DNA of 64,000 nucleotides from Chryseobacterium tructae. Lineage in GTDB: Bacteria; Bacteroidota; Bacteroidia; Flavobacteriales; Weeksellaceae. The notes beneath the pieces are model-generated. The model was not told where the DNA came from. It did not search any database and was given only the letters and a program-made list of their open reading frames with translations. The stretch covers positions 62,001-126,000 of the forward strand of contig NZ_JAUFQR010000003.1 of the NCBI RefSeq assembly GCF_030409875.1, in the 5' to 3' direction. The translations under genes were made by a program, and so were the position numbers. This document shows, piece after piece, positions 60,558-64,000 of the stretch. How positions within the stretch are numbered: position 1 is the stretch's first letter; each line of letters starts with the position of its first letter.

Positions 60558-61672
60558 TACTTCTTAGAATTATTTAATTGGTTTTTCAGGTTCTCATAAA
60601 TCAACAATCCATTGGAAGCAATTACATTTTCTCCCTGCTTCAGATCTCCTTCTACATATATATACTGACTATTTGAAGCAATCTCTGTTACAGGTCTTAT
60701 CTCCAGCTCGCAGTCTTTTTTATATACTACAACATAGCTTTGATTATTATCGAAGATCAAAGCTTTCGCAGGAATAGCCAAAGCGCTTTTATTTTGTGAA
60801 TTAACTGGCAGTACAACATCGGCAGACATTCCCGGTCTAAGCTTCATACCGTTATTATCCATGATAATTTTTGCTTTTAATACCCTCTCATTTTCATTAA
60901 AAACCTGAGATATATTATTGATCTTTCCTGCAAAACTGTCATCAGGATAAGCCAATGTTTTTACCACTACCGGCTGATCTACATAAACATGCCTCATATT
61001 GGTAGCATATACATTAGCCATCACCCAGACTTTATCCAGATTGGAAATGGTAAAAAGCTGATCACCCCCTGCTGTTACGGGCATTCCTTTAGAAACATTT
61101 TTAGAAATAACATATCCATCTGCAGGTGCCTTAATCTGAATGGTGTTTCCCCCCGCAGAATACAATTGCATATTCTTGTGAGTCTTTGAAATATTAGACT
61201 GAAGGATTGTCACTTCAGCTCTTGCTTCCTGAAGATCTTTCTGAGAGGCAATATCATCTTTATACATTGCTTCTACAGAGGCTAATTTTCTTTTAGCTAC
61301 TGCAAGCTGGGCTTGTAATGTTTGAGTGTCATCCTGCATTTCATTAACCGCTGTACTTTTTACAGAAGCCAGAACCTGCCCTTTTTTCACATAATCTCCA
61401 AGAGAAAAATAGGTATCAGTTACCACTCCATCCACGAGACTTACAAAGGGAACTGTTTTATCAGAGTTACTTTCCACTTCTCCGGTGAGGGTTATACTTT
61501 CTTCAATAGGAAGCATTTCCGCCTTAGCCAGTTTAATATCTTTTTTAAGTTCTTTGTTGAGGCAATATCCTTTTTCAATTTCATGAGTTGGTTTTTCATC
61601 CTTACAACCCGTAAGCGTTACCAGGGCTGACAGATAAATTACTGCGATATATTTAGTAGTGTTCATTTTCAT
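60557..61672 (-). CDS. Efflux RND periplasmic adaptor lipoprotein (CusB/CzcB type)
   Basis: 371 residues. The lipobox LTGC makes Cys23 the anchor. The mature N-terminus has KPTHEIEKGYCLNKELKKDI, with His and Cys as possible metal ligands. The barrel-sandwich hybrid is split by a helical hairpin (QTLQAQLAVAKRKLASVEAM, then DLQEARAEVTILQSNISKTH), with the lipoyl halves GDYVKKGQVLASV and IKAPADGYVISKNVSKGMPV. The beta-barrel follows (VWVMANVYATNMRHVYVDQP). It joins the pump to the TolC-type channel encoded 33 bases upstream. Start is the ATG at 61670-61672. Confidence 0.93.
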   Translation of the reverse strand: MKMNTTKYIAVIYLSALVTLTGCKDEKPTHEIEKGYCLNKELKKDIKLAKAEMLPIEESITLTGEVESNSDKTVPFVSLVDGVVTDTYFSLGDYVKKGQVLASVKSTAVNEMQDDTQTLQAQLAVAKRKLASVEAMYKDDIASQKDLQEARAEVTILQSNISKTHKNMQLYSAGGNTIQIKAPADGYVISKNVSKGMPVTAGGDQLFTISNLDKVWVMANVYATNMRHVYVDQPVVVKTLAYPDDSFAGKINNISQVFNENERVLKAKIIMDNNGMKLRPGMSADVVLPVNSQNKSALAIPAKALIFDNNQSYVVVYKKDCELEIRPVTEIASNSQYIYVEGDLKQGENVIASNGLLIYENLKNQLNNSKK

Positions 61673-61705
61673 AAGTAGAGGTTTGTATTTTTTTGGAGTC
61701 GTGGT

Positions 61706-62980
61706 TTATAAATCCTGTCCTACCACATATTGCAGGTTTTCATAATATTGATTAAGCTCTTTTTTAGTATCTAGTATGATCATTTTGTTGCTGATGTAGG
61801 CTTCAAGAAAATCCATATACTCCAGCATGCTGATATTTCTTAGTCTGAAGTTCTTTTCATGACTCACTAATAAACCATCCAGTGTAGATTCGTAGGAATC
61901 ATCAATTTCTTCAGAGACTTCTTGAGTACGGATATAGTTTCTGAAAACAGAGACAATTTCATTCTCTGATTTCAGCTGATTTTTACGGATTTCATTTTTA
62001 CTTTTTTCAATCTCGAGCTTAGCCTCCTGAATATTCCCTTTATTTCTGTCGAAGATGGGAAGATCTACTGAGACTCCTAATCCAATAAAATCTTTCATAA
62101 TATTTCCGCCACGGTCATAGCCAATGGAAACGGCCACATCTGGAGTTTTCATTGCATTTTGAATTTCAAGATTTTTGCTGGCATGCTTCTCTTTATTTTT
62201 AGAGATCATAATGTCCGGGCGATTTTCTTTTGCTTTTTCCAGCCATTGCGTAAGTTCAAGTTCTGAAAGCTGCTTTTCCGGCATGGTAAACGAATCCGAA
62301 ATCATAAGGTAAGAATGAGCCGGAATCATCAGTAAAGCTTTTAGTTCCGCTTGTTGATCTTCAATTTCCTGCTTCAATGACACAAGCTTTTTCTTAAATT
62401 CAATTTCTTGTGCCTTCAAACGGATATATTCAGCCTTACTGATATTTCCCAAGGTTAATTGGTTATTGTAAGACTTGGTTAATTTTTCGATGGAAGCGAT
62501 CTGCCCCTGATATATCTTTTGCTGTTCTTGATTATATAAAATATCGGTAATTGAATTTCTCAAAGTTTTTTTCAGCTCACGCAATACTTCCTGTAATTCG
62601 TATTTTTCGCCTTCTACTTCAATTTTCTGCAATTCAATATTTTTTCTTCGTTTCCCGGCAGTCTGAATGACCTGTTCTATTTCGGCAGAGATCTGGGTGT
62701 TCTTTCCCCAATTTCCAATCAATGCGGGCTGCTCTTCAATATCATAAGTTCTCCAGAGGTTTACCTCACTAATGCTTAGCTTAGGATTAGGCCAGTATTT
62801 TGCCTGAAGTGCTCTGGCTTCCGCCTGAGAAATCTCCAGTTTTTGGGCAATAATATCGAGGTTTTTGTCCAAAAAAATTGCCTCAGCTTCCTTTCTGCTG
62901 ATCTTCAGAGTATCTGAAACCTGTGCCGAAAAAAAACTGAAACAATGAATATAAAAAAGTGTAAAAAAAATCTTCTTCAA
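61706..62980 (-). CDS. TolC-family outer-membrane efflux channel (CusC/CzcC type)
   Basis: 424 residues with a TTG start (62978-62980), as no ATG lies near and the signal peptide fits (ends FFSAQ). Two outer-membrane efflux repeats with long coiled coils: ISRKEAEAIFLDKNLDIIAQ and ALQAKYWPNPKLSISEVNLW open the first, and ASKNLEIQNAMKTPDVAVSI with VDLPIFDRNKGNIQEAKLEI the second. It is the first gene of the three-gene efflux operon. The promoter at 63001-63029 gives a very short leader of about 14 bases, which fits the unusual start. Confidence 0.9.
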   Translation of the reverse strand: MKKIFFTLFYIHCFSFFSAQVSDTLKISRKEAEAIFLDKNLDIIAQKLEISQAEARALQAKYWPNPKLSISEVNLWRTYDIEEQPALIGNWGKNTQISAEIEQVIQTAGKRRKNIELQKIEVEGEKYELQEVLRELKKTLRNSITDILYNQEQQKIYQGQIASIEKLTKSYNNQLTLGNISKAEYIRLKAQEIEFKKKLVSLKQEIEDQQAELKALLMIPAHSYLMISDSFTMPEKQLSELELTQWLEKAKENRPDIMISKNKEKHASKNLEIQNAMKTPDVAVSIGYDRGGNIMKDFIGLGVSVDLPIFDRNKGNIQEAKLEIEKSKNEIRKNQLKSENEIVSVFRNYIRTQEVSEEIDDSYESTLDGLLVSHEKNFRLRNISMLEYMDFLEAYISNKMIILDTKKELNQYYENLQYVVGQDL

Positions 62981-63000
62981 GGTCTCTTATTTTAAGACCA

Positions 63001-63078
63001 CAAAGCTATTCTCCTAATATTAGAGCCAATTTCGAATGAAATTAAAATTCAGTTAGGCTAACATTAGAGTTTGATTAG
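63001..63078 (-). promoter_or_regulatory. Promoter of the metal efflux operon with phased TTAG repeats
   Basis: On the - strand TTG (63027-63029) is followed after 18 bases by TAGCTTTG (63001-63008), an exact match to TAnnTTTG. On + coordinates TTAG occurs at 63020, 63053, 63064 and 63075, each a multiple of 11 bases from the next. CTAATATTAGA (63014-63024) and CTAACATTAGA (63058-63068) are 44 bases apart. This looks like a binding array for a response regulator. Confidence 0.65.
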
Positions 63079-63391
63079 AATAGGTTGGGATTTATTTTAA
63101 GTCCCTCGCAGATTAGGGAGGTTATGCAGATCTTTTTTAACACAAATGCTCTTCACAAATAGCACAATTTTATATTGTTAAGAATTTACCTGTGAACATC
63201 TACGAGACCTCTGAAAAATAAACTTAATTAGCTTTTTAAGAAAATTGATGAACCACAAAAGTTTTTAAATACTTAAGTGATTTTAAGATAAATACATATC
63301 GTATAAGAAGTACACATCAGTTTTTGAAAATCGTTGATTTCCATATTCGAAAACATCTGCGGAATCTGCTAAATCCGCGAGAGATTAACAT
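63079..63391. other. Gene-free stretch upstream of the metal efflux promoter
   Basis: AT-rich, stops in all frames, no RNA gene or clear repeat. It runs up to the REP-like copy C. Confidence 0.55.
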
Positions 63392-63455
63392 CAATAGAAA
63401 CGGACTTTAATCCACTTATATTTAAATTAGAATTCCAATGGCTTTAGCCAAAACC
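63392..63455 (+). repeat. Interspersed palindromic repeat, copy C (degenerate)
   Basis: It opens with CAATAGAAACGGACTTTAAT, the same as copy A up to the point where the first palindrome breaks down (TCCACTT for TCCGTTT), and ends with the second palindrome ATGGCTTTAGCCAAAAC. It lies just past the stop of the sensor kinase gene. Confidence 0.75.
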
Positions 63456-63460
63456 CAGTT

Positions 63461-64000
63461 TTAAAGAGTAACAGGAAATACAAGCATGACATTCGTCCCT
63501 ACATCTACTTTAGAATCAATTTTCATAGTAATATGATGGTGGTCAAAAATACTTTTAGACAAAGACAGTCCAATCCCGCTGCCTTTAACTCCATCTACGT
63601 TCTTTCCTCTGTAGAATGTTTCGGTAATTTTCGCCAGATCATCCGTAGGAATTCCTTTTCCTTGGTCTTTCACCTCAATATTCAGTTGATTATTCTTTTC
63701 AGACAAAATGATATCTACAGAATGGTCACGGGAATACTTAATTGCATTTTCTACAATATTATATAATGCTAAATAGAGAAGTGTTTCGTTCCCGGGAAAT
63801 TCTAATAGAGAAGATTTTGTGACTTGAAGCTGTATTTTAATATTGGAATGATTTTCCTTTGCTTTACCTTCCAGCTTTTCGTAAATCTTCCAAATCAATT
63901 CATCTATTCTTACCTGCTTATGAGAAGATTCAAGCTTGGTCATTCCTGACATCAGAAGAAGATTATTAAGAATATTTTCAATCTCATAAACATTATCCAG
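63461..64000 (-). CDS. Sensor histidine kinase, C-terminal part (runs off the window)
   Basis: The frame is open through the right edge of the window, so the start lies outside. In the visible part, the first residues (LDNVYEIENILNNLLLMSGM) belong to the end of the dimerisation helices. The HATPase domain follows: N box LALYNIVENAIKYS, G1 VKDQGKGIPTDDL, F box TFYRG and G2 GSGIGLSLSKSI. This is an orthodox class I kinase, unlike the HisKA_3 kinase at 7924. Its closeness to the metal efflux operon, 480 bases apart and on the same strand, suggests a CusS-like metal sensor, but its response-regulator gene would be outside the window. Confidence 0.88.
   Translation of the reverse strand: MDNVYEIENILNNLLLMSGMTKLESSHKQVRIDELIWKIYEKLEGKAKENHSNIKIQLQVTKSSLLEFPGNETLLYLALYNIVENAIKYSRDHSVDIILSEKNNQLNIEVKDQGKGIPTDDLAKITETFYRGKNVDGVKGSGIGLSLSKSIFDHHHITMKIDSKVDVGTNVMLVFPVTL

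Overview
The window reads as chromosomal DNA of a flavobacterium, most likely Chryseobacterium or a close Weeksellaceae relative. The signs are AT-rich sequence, Bacteroidetes-type promoters (TAnnTTTG at -7, TTG at -33), two GLPGLI-family proteins, two proteins with type IX secretion C-terminal sorting domains, TonB-dependent receptors, and many Rho-independent terminators. The genus is inferred from overall character and not from a database search. I see no prophage, insertion sequence, CRISPR array, tRNA or rRNA.

Layout. 1-3.4 kb: an outer-membrane receptor preceded by an AraC-type membrane regulator. 3.4-3.8 kb: a gene-free patch of interspersed palindromic repeats. 3.8-6.5 kb: eno and gltA. 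6.6-10.8 kb: a four-gene two-component operon and a three-gene envelope operon, joined by matching palindromic operators. 11-14.6 kb: a lipoprotein, a GLPGLI protein and a T9SS-secreted repeat protein. 14.7-28.5 kb: the S10-spc-alpha ribosomal cluster (rplC to rplQ, with secY, infA and rpoA). 29-34.5 kb: a glycerol regulon (glpR; glpD-glpK-glpF and an outer-membrane barrel). 34.5-39.3 kb: duplicated intergenic repeats, a small secreted protein, a lipoprotein and a 912-residue repeat protein. 39.3-43.2 kb: an iron permease-like protein, a siderophore-type TonB receptor and a second GLPGLI protein. 43.3-46.7 kb: the str operon rpsL-rpsG-fusA-rpsJ, detached from rplC. 47-53.4 kb: a phosphatase-superfamily lipoprotein, tandem GT-C glycosyltransferases, dps and pncB. 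53.6-57.4 kb: a T9SS-secreted GEVED protein, a YciI-like protein, two divergent double-glycine-leader Cys-rich peptides and a DUF5995-like protein. 57.4-64 kb: a heavy-metal RND efflux operon and the C-terminal part of a sensor kinase.

Two points matter for any reader. First, eleven single-base homopolymer contractions interrupt ten genes, seven of them core translation, transcription or glycolysis genes (eno, rpoA, rpsM, rplX, rplV, rpsJ, fusA), the others glpD, glpK (twice) and the 912-residue protein. Restoring one base per site gives a full-length frame in every case. They look like base-calling or assembly errors, and I annotate the genes as whole. Second, the best candidates for undescribed biology are the two-component system with its apparent target operon (6.68-10.75 kb) and the pair of six-cysteine double-glycine peptides (55.86-56.51 kb).
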